Below, piece by piece: positions 1 to 8,259 of a stretch of 64,000 bases of DNA (position 1 is its first letter; each line of letters starts with the position of its first letter). The notes below the pieces were generated by a model that was given only the letters and a program-made list of their open reading frames with translations, searched no databases and was not told the DNA's origin. Origin of the DNA: Enterobacter chengduensis. GTDB lineage: Bacteria > Pseudomonadota > Gammaproteobacteria > Enterobacterales > Enterobacteriaceae. A program made the position numbers and the translations under genes. The stretch spans positions 434,001 to 498,000 of the forward strand of contig NZ_CP043318.1 in assembly GCF_001984825.2 (NCBI RefSeq), given 5' to 3'.

Positions 1-627
1 GCTATTGAGAAGATCGTTAGTGAAACGCTGCCTGAGGGAATGACATACGAATGGACCGATCTGACTTACCAGGAGAAGCAGACTGGCAACTCGGCGCTGT
101 ATATCTTCCCGTTGGCGGTGTTCCTGGCGTTCCTGATCCTGGCCGCACAATACAACAGCTGGTCGCTGCCGTTTGCGGTGCTGTTAATTGCCCCAATGGC
201 ATTACTTTCCGCGATCGCCGGGGTTTGGCTATCGAATGGAGATAACAACATCTTCACGCAGATTGGTTTTGTGGTGCTGGTGGGACTGGCGGCGAAAAAC
301 GCAATCCTGATCGTCGAGTTCGCTCGCGCCAGAGAGAGTGAAGGCGTCGATCCTCTGGCTGCTGTGCTGGAGGCCGCTCGCCTGCGTCTGCGCCCGATAC
401 TGATGACCTCGTTGGCATTTATTGCGGGGGTTGTGCCTTTGGTGATCGCGAGCGGTGCCGGTGCGGAAATGCGTCATGCCATGGGGATTGCCGTGTTTGC
501 CGGGATGCTGGGGGTGACGCTGTTCGGACTCTTGTTGACGCCAGTGTTCTATGTCGTGGTCCGTAAGCTGGTTATTCGCCGGGAAATCAAGCAGGCACAG
601 CGGGCAATCAGTGATTCACGGCCATGA
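1..627 (+). CDS. gesB: RND efflux inner-membrane transporter, C-terminal part (GesB/AcrB-like)
   Basis: The gene is cut by the left window edge, and the reading frame is open from base 1. The visible 208 residues are the last transmembrane block of an AcrB-type HAE1 pump. They include the conserved GLAAKNAILIVEFA stretch and the following hydrophobic helices. Such pumps take substrates from the periplasm or inner membrane and pass them to an outer-membrane channel using the proton gradient. The stop overlaps the region just before an outer-membrane factor gene, so the two form one operon. The nearby golB and golTS genes suggest the gold-inducible GesABC pump of Salmonella; the symbol is inferred from this context and the family, not from full-length comparison. 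Confidence 0.8.
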   Translation, partial: AIEKIVSETLPEGMTYEWTDLTYQEKQTGNSALYIFPLAVFLAFLILAAQYNSWSLPFAVLLIAPMALLSAIAGVWLSNGDNNIFTQIGFVVLVGLAAKNAILIVEFARARESEGVDPLAAVLEAARLRLRPILMTSLAFIAGVVPLVIASGAGAEMRHAMGIAVFAGMLGVTLFGLLLTPVFYVVVRKLVIRREIKQAQRAISDSRP

Positions 628-644
628 CGGGCGGAGAGAGAATA

Positions 645-2114
645 ATGAAAGCAGAGTATGAAATGAACCATCGTATTAATAAACTCTCGGTGCTGGCGAT
701 GGCGCTGGTATTGGCCGGTTGTACTATGGCGCCGGACTACGAACGGCCTTCTGCACCAACGAGCTCAAGCTATCCTTCGGGAGCGGCTTATGCTCAGGGA
801 ACAGTTTCAGCGGCTCAGACTGCCGTGGCTGATATCGGTTGGCGCGATTTCTATCGTGATCCGTTGTTGCAACAATTACTTGAGGTCGCGTTGGCAAACA
901 ACCGCGATCTGCGCAAGTCGGTGCTGGATGTTGAGGCCGCGCGGGCTCAGTACCGGATCCGTCGTGCCGATATGTTGCCAACACTGAATGTGGATGCGGG
1001 CGCTACCGTGCAGCGTCTGCCCGCAGATGTCAGCCCGAGTGGTACAACGCAGATAACGCGGAGTTATGACGTTAATGGTGCGGTGTCAGCCTGGGAGCTG
1101 GATTTGTGGGGACGGGTTCGTAGCCTCAGCGATCGGGCGCTGGCAACGTACCTGGCGTTGGATGAAACACGGATTGCGGCAAGGCTGAGCCTGCTCGCTG
1201 AGGTGACAAACGCTTATCTGACGTTGCGTGCGGATCAGGAGTTGCTGCAACTGGCTCACGATACGCTGAGCACGCAAAAGAGGACTTACGCATTGACCCA
1301 GGCGCTGTTTGATGCGGGTAATGCAACGCAAATTGATTTGCGGCGCGCAGAGATTGCGTTGCGTACTGCGGAAGTCAGTCAGGCTGCTTATACGAGGGTG
1401 GCGGCGCAGGATCGCAATGCACTGGTTTTGCTTTTAGGGCAGCCATTGACGGCCGAACTCTCGGCCAGCCTGGATAAGGCGAATACCTTGCCCGATGACA
1501 TCATCCCTTCCGCGTTGCCGGCGGGCTTGCCGGCAGAATTGCTGGTGCGTCGTCCGGATGTCCGTGCGGCAGAGCAGCAACTGCGTGCGGCCAATGCCAA
1601 TATCGGGGCCGCTCGCGCGGCATTTTTCCCGGCAATCAGTTTGACAGGATCGGCTGGTACGGCCAGTTCGAGTCTGGACGGGTTGTTCGAGCCGGGGTCA
1701 GCGGCCTGGAGTTTTGTTCCGCAAATCTCGTTGCCTATTTTCCGGGGAGGCGCTCTGCGCGCCAATCTGGACCTAGCCCAGGTACAAAAGCGCATCGAAA
1801 TTGCGAATTACGAGAAGGCGATTCAGGTTGCCTTCCGCGAAGTGGCTGATGGCCTGGCGGGCAGACAAACCCTGGACGATCAATTCCGTTCAGAACAATT
1901 GTTGGTGCAGGCCAGCCAGGCTAACTATGAATTGGCCTCACAGCGCTTCCGGGCCGGTATTGACGATAATCTGGCGGAGCTTGACGCGCAACGAGCGCTG
2001 TTCAGTGCACAGCAAACTCTGGTTCAGACCCGACTGGCGCGAATGAGCAATTTGGTCAATTTGTATAAAGCGCTGGGGGGCGGATGGACAGAAAGCTCTC
2101 CGGCTAAGCCATAA
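645..2114 (+). CDS. gesC: Outer-membrane efflux channel lipoprotein (NodT/OprM family, GesC-like)
   Basis: This 489-residue protein forms the outer-membrane duct of the RND pump encoded just upstream. The N-terminus has a lipoprotein signal with lipobox LVLAGC, then the two repeated OEP alpha-helical/beta domains typical of TolC-like trimers (conserved LLVRRPDVRAAE motif near residue 290). The ATG at 645 is preferred because GGAGAG lies just before it. An upstream in-frame ATG at 624, overlapping the previous stop, would add seven residues before a weaker signal peptide. Length is normal for the family. It would complete a GesABC-type tripartite pump. Substrate cannot be read from this component. 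Confidence 0.86.
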   Translation: MKAEYEMNHRINKLSVLAMALVLAGCTMAPDYERPSAPTSSSYPSGAAYAQGTVSAAQTAVADIGWRDFYRDPLLQQLLEVALANNRDLRKSVLDVEAARAQYRIRRADMLPTLNVDAGATVQRLPADVSPSGTTQITRSYDVNGAVSAWELDLWGRVRSLSDRALATYLALDETRIAARLSLLAEVTNAYLTLRADQELLQLAHDTLSTQKRTYALTQALFDAGNATQIDLRRAEIALRTAEVSQAAYTRVAAQDRNALVLLLGQPLTAELSASLDKANTLPDDIIPSALPAGLPAELLVRRPDVRAAEQQLRAANANIGAARAAFFPAISLTGSAGTASSSLDGLFEPGSAAWSFVPQISLPIFRGGALRANLDLAQVQKRIEIANYEKAIQVAFREVADGLAGRQTLDDQFRSEQLLVQASQANYELASQRFRAGIDDNLAELDAQRALFSAQQTLVQTRLARMSNLVNLYKALGGGWTESSPAKP

Positions 2115-2397
2115 CTCTCCGGGCAGGTTAACGCCACTGTCTGGCGATAAGGTCGGCAATACGTGGGTGGAGGGATAAAACCGCCCGCGTATTGCATTGT
2201 CGTAGGGATAAGGGGTTACGGCGCGGCAACCACTTCTTTTACTGCGAGGACTGCTACGTCTTCGTCTTGTTGCCCGACAGCCGGCAGAAAGCACAACTGA
2301 ACGGTTTACTTGAAATACTTTGGGGCAGTATATATCCCCACCTCAGGTGAAACGCTTAGTCAGAGAATATAAGCACGAAAATTTTTGGCGATAGGGC

Positions 2398-2428
2398 TTG
2401 ACCTTACAACGGTGGCAAGTTCTATCAT
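2398..2428 (+). promoter_or_regulatory. GolS/CueR-type MerR promoter of golB
   Basis: A -35 TTGACC (2398-2403) and -10 TATCAT (2423-2428) are 19 bp apart, the long spacer typical of MerR-activated promoters. The spacer holds an imperfect dyad, ACCTTAC...GGCAAGTT, matching copper/gold sensor (CueR/GolS) boxes. The same box type lies before golT (30593) and before the merR gene at 38982. The rest of 2115-2459 shows no gene. Confidence 0.78.
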
Positions 2429-2459
2429 TGAAGTTACTACAACTAAATAGGATATATAT

Positions 2460-2651
2460 ATGCAATTACATCTAGAAAATATGACATGCGGCGGATGTGC
2501 CCGGACAGTGACTAAAGTGATTCAAAATATTGATCCTGAGGCAAGTATCATAACTGATCCACCGACTCGTAAGATCGAAGTGAAAACTTCTTTATCTACT
2601 GAACAAGTTGCTAATGCTTTACGTGAGGCAGGTTTTCCTCCGAGAGAGTAG
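2460..2651 (+). CDS. golB: GolB-like metal-binding HMA protein
   Basis: A complete 63-residue heavy-metal-associated domain with the metal site MTCGGC at residues 9-14. It has the GGCAR spacing and the C-terminal EAGFPP end seen in Salmonella GolB. GolB is a cytoplasmic protein that binds Au(I)/Cu(I) and is thought to sequester or hand the metal to the exporter GolT. The gene stands alone between a GolS-type promoter and a strong terminator. Its expected partners golT and golS lie 28 kb away in this window, an unusual split of the locus. Confidence 0.84.
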   Translation: MQLHLENMTCGGCARTVTKVIQNIDPEASIITDPPTRKIEVKTSLSTEQVANALREAGFPPRE

Positions 2652-2661
2652 TTAACTAAAA

Positions 2662-2695
2662 ATGGTTACCTCCCCGCTGTGGTAACCATTTTTTA
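2662..2695 (+). terminator. Rho-independent terminator of golB
   Basis: A nine-base stem ATGGTTACC / GGTAACCAT is followed by a run of T, eleven bases after the golB stop. Confidence 0.85.
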
Positions 2696-3079
2696 TCATG
2701 TATCCTTACGGTTAGAAGTATTTCTGTTATTATTATGCACCATGGTGGGGTGTTTAGATGTCTTGAGTTGTAGTTTTGATTTAATATGTCTATTACTTAA
2801 CTCACTAATTTTTTCTCTATGTTAAATGTATTGTGTTCAATATTTATGTGTGATTTACTAAATCATCGGTTTTTTCTTTTAAGGCCTCATTAATGTATCA
2901 TGTGACGTCAAGTATTTGTGGAGGGAGTATTTGGTTTTTTTTAAATATATTAAGAACAGGGTGGTATGCCAAATTTATCATCATAAAAAGTAAGAAGAGC
3001 GAAGTATACGTAAACCAAACGCTGTAAGTTTAAGCATGCCATTTTTGTTCCATGCACTTCTTGATAGCTCCGGGTTTTC
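2696..3079. other. AT-rich gap without a gene
   Basis: This stretch is markedly AT-rich compared with its flanks. No credible coding frame or structured RNA was seen. It separates golB from decayed IS DNA. Confidence 0.5.
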
Positions 3080-3445
3080 AGTCATCAGCCGATACCTCTT
3101 CCTGTATCAGGTTATTCAGAGATTCATGAGGCCGCTCGTTATTGTATTACCTCAGCCAGCATAATGTAATTCTCCCGTACCTCATTCTGAGTTCTAAATA
3201 GATTAAAATCCAGTATTTATGTCCGATAGCGGCGGTTAAACAGTTCTGCTTTGCATTAGTAACCCGCGTCCCCGGTAGGCGTTGATACGATATGCTTCCC
3301 GCAGAGAATGCACCGACTGGTATTTCTGTGCCGGCCTTAGAACTTTTGCTTCAGCATCTCCTGAAGCATCTCCTTGTCCACACTCAGGCCAGCCACCTGT
3401 TTCTTCAGTAGCTGATTTTCATCCTCCTGCTACCGCATGTGATTC
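3080..3445 (-). pseudogene. Decayed IS3-family transposase remnant
   Basis: Read on the minus strand, fragments resemble the junction of an IS3-type orfA/orfB. There is a leucine-zipper-like piece (ENQLLKKQVAGLSVDKEML) followed, after a stop, by a piece of the orfB start region. Several stops and frame changes break it. It is a fossil of an insertion and gives no product. The exact limits are uncertain. Confidence 0.55.
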
Positions 3446-3453
3446 AGTTCTGA

Positions 3454-3690
3454 ATGAGAAATATCGCCTTATTCCTTACGGTATGTAATGGGATTGTCAG
3501 GGCATCGTACAATAGCGTGTTCGACAGCGTGATGAACTACTATCCAGAAGAGCTTGACCGTACGTTCGAGATAATTCTCGATAGCGTGGAGGCTCATATA
3601 AAGGTCTATGTGTCGGTCAAGAATCTTGATGCCAGTATGGCGGTAGAAGTACTCAATGAAGTAATATCAGCAAATATTATTGCTATCTAA
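3454..3690 (+). CDS. Hypothetical protein, small, possibly a fragment
   Basis: An open frame of 78 codons. The second half (from about residue 27) reads like a real acidic helical protein fragment, NYYPEELDRTFEIILDSV. The first part runs out of IS remnant DNA and no good ribosome site is visible. I do not recognise a family. It may be the surviving 3' end of a gene truncated by the IS upstream. Confidence 0.3.
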   Translation: MRNIALFLTVCNGIVRASYNSVFDSVMNYYPEELDRTFEIILDSVEAHIKVYVSVKNLDASMAVEVLNEVISANIIAI

Positions 3691-4270
3691 AAATCAAAGA
3701 GACTGATATGTTAGTCTTAAAATAATAGTCAGTTAGAGACTCAACGGACGGAACAAACTAGCTGGCAGTTCGTACTATGCCCATACTATTATGGAATGAC
3801 GATATTCAATTTATGTCAAATTTTTCAAGTATTCATTCGTCAATTCTGGTTAAGCTGGGATTCGGCCCATCTGACATGTGATGTCGTAGTTTTCCTGATA
3901 TTTTCGTGGTCATTGTTTATGGGGGGGAGAAGAACCTCGGCGCAAAAGACTGTCGGTGCGGTCTTATTTAAGGTGCTAGGGTTTTCTTTCGCTATACATG
4001 ATTTTATACTAGCGAGAATATAGATAAAGGATTTGGGAATGTAATGAATTTTAATGCTGTCCTCATATGCTATTATCCTGCGCTTATAATCCACTCCACT
4101 GAAAGTGTAATAGTACATGCTCCTGCTCGTAATCTTCCGGTGATATATCACTCAGGGCTTGAAGCCATTTCCAAGCCAGTAGATGACTCGCAAAACATCA
4201 TCTGATATCAACATTCAAATATATGTTTCTGATAGTCCACTTTTCGGAGACTCTGCCAGTTCCTGGCGTG
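3691..4270. other. Gap without a supported gene
   Basis: Only short, unconvincing open frames occur here. Base composition is AT-rich near 3700-4150, like the other IS-scarred segment to the left. No RNA, terminator or operator was recognised. Confidence 0.45.
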
Positions 4271-5056
4271 TCAGAATGTCCAGTTGATACCAGCAAAACC
4301 GCTGATATTGTCTCGCGCTGACACAACAGGACTGTCACTGGTTTTATCCGCAAGCCAGGCATATGAAGCGCCCAGTAGGGTGCCCCAGTGTTCATTAAAC
4401 TGATGCTGCCAGCTCAGGGTAGTCTGCGTAGCATAAAATCCTGCGCTACGGTTGTATTCCCGGAAACCGGTTGTGCGGCTCTGGGCAGCATTAACGCCGT
4501 ACCAGGTGTTAATGTACCGGGCGTCACCAAAAAGTGCCGCGCCCTGCAGGGCAACCGTATCTGTGTCGTTCTGCCAGGGCACGAGCGTCAGCGAGGCCTG
4601 GTACTGTACCCCCTGTGAATCCGTCAGCGGCAGAGTTGCACGGATTTCCGGGGTAAACCAGCTGTTCACCTGCCAGCCAACAGCAACCTGCGTGTTCAGT
4701 GCACCACGGATGTTTCCCATTCCTTTCAGTTTGTCAGAACCATCGCGCCACGATGAATTTTGATCGGCACGGCCAAAACTGTATCCGAACGCATTTTCAA
4801 AATAGAGGCCATTATCCGTCTGCAGGTCATAACCGATACCTTTTGTTGAGTCGAAGAAAAACGCGCCTTTACGGACCTGCAGGGAAGGCATCACTGTCCA
4901 GTGCTGCTTATCCGCGCCACTGTAGCGGGGGGCGTTTTCTCCCATTATCCCCACCGTCACTCCATCCTGATTGCCGCTGTCGGCAATAGCGGACCCGCAG
5001 GTCGCTGCCAGCAGGATCACTGTACACCCTGTTACAGACGAATACGTTGCCATCAT
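4271..5056 (-). CDS. MipA/OmpV family outer-membrane protein
   Basis: A 261-residue protein with an N-terminal signal peptide (cleavage likely after AIA near residue 25) and alternating beta-strand pattern ending in an aromatic residue (GINWTF), as expected for an outer-membrane barrel. Features of the MipA/OmpV family include the early ENAPRYSGADKQ segment and the C-terminal barrel strands. The family ranges from MltA-interacting scaffolds to envelope stress barrels. The gene diverges from a two-component system and an RND pump, so it is probably co-regulated with them; this is inference from the shared 127-bp intergenic region. Confidence 0.82.
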   Translation of the reverse strand: MMATYSSVTGCTVILLAATCGSAIADSGNQDGVTVGIMGENAPRYSGADKQHWTVMPSLQVRKGAFFFDSTKGIGYDLQTDNGLYFENAFGYSFGRADQNSSWRDGSDKLKGMGNIRGALNTQVAVGWQVNSWFTPEIRATLPLTDSQGVQYQASLTLVPWQNDTDTVALQGAALFGDARYINTWYGVNAAQSRTTGFREYNRSAGFYATQTTLSWQHQFNEHWGTLLGASYAWLADKTSDSPVVSARDNISGFAGINWTF

Positions 5057-5183
5057 ATATCCCTCGTTTTATGTTTATGCATTACGGTAAGCTGTGACCC
5101 GCCCGGCCACCCGCAGTGGATTATGACGATGCTTTATCAAGACTCAGCGTGGAAACCATCAAGAAACCATCAAGGCAGAATGA

Positions 5184-5879
5184 ATGAACACAAAACGTAT
5201 TCTGATTATCGAGGACGACCGGGATGCGGCGAATGTGCTCGAAGCCTATCTTCGCCGTGAAAACTTCGGGGTCATACTGGCCCATGATGGAAAAGCAGGA
5301 CTTGAAGCCGCCCTTACCCAGCATCCTGCACTTATTCTGCTTGATATCATGCTGCCGGGTATGACCGGAACAGAAATACTCAGCCGGCTGCGCCGCGAAT
5401 CCGATGTTCCCGTGATAATGGTCACCGCAATGGGCGAGGCCCCGGACCGTATCGGGGCCTTACGCTTCGGTGCGGATGATTATGTCGTCAAACCTTATCA
5501 TCCGGGTGAGGTCGTGGCCCGGGTGCAGGCGGTGTTACGGCGTGGGGCGGCAGCGCATGCTAGCGCTGAAAATTATCGCCGGGTGGGGGCCGTTGAACTC
5601 AACCGGGACACCATGTCAGTCGCTGTTATTCACGATGAAAACCGGGTGCACCTTGAGCTGACCCCCACCGAGTTTTCACTGCTGGACATGATGATGACCC
5701 GCCCCCGGAGCGTCTGTTCCCGTCAGACGCTGCTTGAACACTGCCTGCCGGAAAGTGATGCGCTGGAGAGGGTGGTTGATACACACATCTATAACCTACG
5801 CCGCAAACTGGAAAAAGCGGGGGTCAGCGGTGTGCTGACCAGCGTGAGAGGGATCGGTTACCGGTATCTGCAGCCATGA
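5184..5879 (+). CDS. OmpR/PhoB-type response regulator
   Basis: A 231-residue regulator with a receiver domain (acidic pocket E10/D11, phosphoacceptor D54 in LLDIMLPG, T81, K103 in VKPY) and a C-terminal winged helix (DTHIYNLRRKLE, ending VRGIGYRYL). It overlaps the downstream sensor kinase by four bases, so they form a co-translated pair. Given the neighbours, it probably activates the MipA-like gene and the MFP-RND pump. The inducing signal cannot be read. Confidence 0.92.
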   Translation: MNTKRILIIEDDRDAANVLEAYLRRENFGVILAHDGKAGLEAALTQHPALILLDIMLPGMTGTEILSRLRRESDVPVIMVTAMGEAPDRIGALRFGADDYVVKPYHPGEVVARVQAVLRRGAAAHASAENYRRVGAVELNRDTMSVAVIHDENRVHLELTPTEFSLLDMMMTRPRSVCSRQTLLEHCLPESDALERVVDTHIYNLRRKLEKAGVSGVLTSVRGIGYRYLQP

Positions 5880-7042
5880 AAAAAAGAGAGTCCCGTTCAT
5901 TATGGCGCTGGATTTGCGTCAGGGTGTTGTCGCTGGCGGCCGGCAGTGTCGTGCTTATCGCCCTGTGCATGTGGCTGCGTTTTGCCCTGCTGGATGCCTG
6001 GGTACAGCATCGGATGCCGGAGGCGGTACGACAGGAATTTCTGCATCTGCGGGAAAATCCCGATCTTAATCGCATCCGTTACCATGAAATTATTGATGAC
6101 TGGTACGGACTGCAGTTCTCAGATCCGTCCATTGCGTCAACAGACTGGCTGACGCTGGGAGGGCTGGTCCTGTTTGTGACACCGCTGATAATTATGCTCG
6201 GTTTGCTGGCCGCCCGGCCTCTCGCCCGGCAGTTCGGTCTGCTGACGCGAGCCTCCGCAGCGATAGCGCAGGGGCGTTTTACCACTCGCTCAAAAATGGA
6301 TGCAAGTGCGCCCTCTGAATTGATGTTGTTTACGCAGAACTTCAATACCATGGCCGAAAGACTTGAACGTTATGACCGGGAATTACGGGCATCTCATGTT
6401 GCAGCCGCGCATGAACTGCGCTCTCCACTGACGGCCGCGGTGGGCCGTCTACAGGGAATGATGGACGGCGTATTCCCGGCTGATAAAGCGCAGATGAATA
6501 TGGTGATGAACCAGCTCCTGAGCCTCAGCCGTCTGATTGATGATTTGCACCTGCTCTCACTGGCTGATGCAGGGCAGCTTACGCTGAATAAACAACGCTT
6601 CTCACCCGCCGGATTACTGCAGGAAAAGATTGCCTGGCTACGGCCACAGGCTACCGCCGGGCATTTCGGTTACGACACGGATATCCCTCCGGGAGAATGT
6701 TGTGCGGACCCGCTGCGAATCGGACAGGTCTTTACCATTTTAATGGAGAACGCACTGCGTTACGCGACGGAAGGCGGGAAGCAAACGATACAGGGTTCCG
6801 TTCAGTCAGGCTACTGGACGTTCTCCTTCCGGGATTACGGCGCGGGCGTCGAACCGGATTTTCTGCCGGTGATGTTTGACCGGTTTACCCGTTCTGATGT
6901 TTCCCGTTCCCGTCATTCAGGAGGCAGTGGACTGGGTCTGTCGATTGCCAGAGCCATTTGTGAGTCTCACGGCGGAACGCTGACCGCCAGTATCCCGCAA
7001 GAGGGGAACGGACTCCTGTTTCGGGTGAAACTGCCCGTATGA
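5876..7042 (+). CDS. Sensor histidine kinase
   Basis: A 388-residue membrane kinase partner of the preceding response regulator. There are two membrane segments (about residues 16-38 and 93-112) with a short, roughly 55-residue periplasmic sensor loop, then a HAMP-like linker. The phosphoacceptor is H179 in AAAHELRSPLTA, followed by N-box MENALRYA and G-boxes RDYGAGVEPD and GGSGLGLSIA. The short sensor loop resembles the BaeS/CpxA-type envelope sensors in layout only. The signal is unknown. Confidence 0.92.
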   Translation: MKKRESRSLWRWICVRVLSLAAGSVVLIALCMWLRFALLDAWVQHRMPEAVRQEFLHLRENPDLNRIRYHEIIDDWYGLQFSDPSIASTDWLTLGGLVLFVTPLIIMLGLLAARPLARQFGLLTRASAAIAQGRFTTRSKMDASAPSELMLFTQNFNTMAERLERYDRELRASHVAAAHELRSPLTAAVGRLQGMMDGVFPADKAQMNMVMNQLLSLSRLIDDLHLLSLADAGQLTLNKQRFSPAGLLQEKIAWLRPQATAGHFGYDTDIPPGECCADPLRIGQVFTILMENALRYATEGGKQTIQGSVQSGYWTFSFRDYGAGVEPDFLPVMFDRFTRSDVSRSRHSGGSGLGLSIARAICESHGGTLTASIPQEGNGLLFRVKLPV

Positions 7043-7143
7043 GTTTTCTTTTTCACTTTTCTTGACCAAATCTTGATGGTTCGTCGAACGTATCTGGACA
7101 CACCTGCGGTTTACTCATGGCAGCATTTTTTCCGGAGGCTGCC

Positions 7144-8259
7144 ATGCCATCATATTCATTCATCCCCCTGATAGCGTCTTTGCTTTTCTGGCGACGGGGC
7201 TCAGCCCTGGTTTTCGCCCTCGCCCTGCAACTGACCGGCTGTGATAATGAGCCGGTATCCCGCCATGTCCCACCAAGACCGGTGATGACCACGGAGGTAT
7301 CTGCCGGCAATCATGGCGGACAGACGCTGATGACCGGTGAAATATTGCCCCATGAAGAGACGATTATCGGCTTCCGTACCGATGGCCGGATGGTGAAACG
7401 ACTCACGGATGTGGGGCAGTCAGTGGTTGCCGGGCAGGTACTGGCTGAACTGGATGATACCGATTTGCGTAATCAGTACCGCAGTGCTCAGGCGGCAGTA
7501 CAGGAAGCCGAGGCAAGCGCCAGGCTTGCTGAGATAAACCTGCGACGCATGACGCTGCTTGCCCCGCAGGGTGCGGTTGCCCGGGTTCAGCTTGACGAGG
7601 CCCGCACAAACCGCGACACGGCAACAGCAAAACTGCAGAGCGCTCAGGCCGACCTGAGCAGTGCAGCGGACCGTCTGGGGTATGCGCGACTGCTCTCACC
7701 GGTTACCGGGGTGGTCACCACCGTCAGCGCCGGTCCGGGACAGGTAGTGACCACCGGACAGGAAATCCTGCGGGTGGCGCAGTCAGGGGCCCGTGATGCG
7801 GTCTTCAGCGTACCGGGGGCTCTGGCTGACACCCTGAAACAGCAGCAGACACTCACCCTGCGTATGGCGGATAACCCGTCGGTGTCGGTAACCGGAACGC
7901 TGCGTGACATCAGCCCGCAGGCCGACACACAGACCCGGACCTGGCGGGTACGCTATGACCTTGAGAATGCACCCGCGGTAATGGCTATGGGGGCGACGGT
8001 CACCGGGTCATTACCCCTGGGCGGCAGTGAAGTGTTTCAGGTACCGGCATCTGCCCTGACGAGGAAAGAACAGAAACCGGCAGTGTTCGTGGTGGACACC
8101 GGCAAAAATCGCCTGCGCCTGACACCCGTTGACATTGCGGCCTATATGACCGATTCGGTGCTCATCCGCAAAGGGCTGACAGCCGGTGAACAGGTGGTCA
8201 CTGCCGGGGTCAGTCAGTTACGTGACGGGGAAAACGTGCTGACGGAGAACCAAAAATGA
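7144..8259 (+). CDS. RND efflux periplasmic adaptor (membrane-fusion protein), lipoprotein
   Basis: A 371-residue HlyD/AcrA-like adaptor that bridges an inner-membrane RND pump to an outer-membrane channel. It has a lipoprotein-type signal ending in LQLTGC, a lipoyl/hairpin core (GQVLAELDDTDLRNQ), a coiled coil rich in Ala/Gln/Glu (about 110-185), and beta-barrel and membrane-proximal domains. ATG 7144 is chosen because GGAGG lies six bases upstream; an ATG at 7117 would place an odd charged stretch before the signal. The stop overlaps the RND gene start. No outer-membrane channel gene is in this operon, so it likely borrows TolC or another one. Confidence 0.88.
   Translation: MPSYSFIPLIASLLFWRRGSALVFALALQLTGCDNEPVSRHVPPRPVMTTEVSAGNHGGQTLMTGEILPHEETIIGFRTDGRMVKRLTDVGQSVVAGQVLAELDDTDLRNQYRSAQAAVQEAEASARLAEINLRRMTLLAPQGAVARVQLDEARTNRDTATAKLQSAQADLSSAADRLGYARLLSPVTGVVTTVSAGPGQVVTTGQEILRVAQSGARDAVFSVPGALADTLKQQQTLTLRMADNPSVSVTGTLRDISPQADTQTRTWRVRYDLENAPAVMAMGATVTGSLPLGGSEVFQVPASALTRKEQKPAVFVVDTGKNRLRLTPVDIAAYMTDSVLIRKGLTAGEQVVTAGVSQLRDGENVLTENQK

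Noticed and set aside
3796..4151. Short frames on both strands in the gap before the MipA-like gene
   Set aside because: They overlap each other, start without ribosome sites and show no recognisable pattern.
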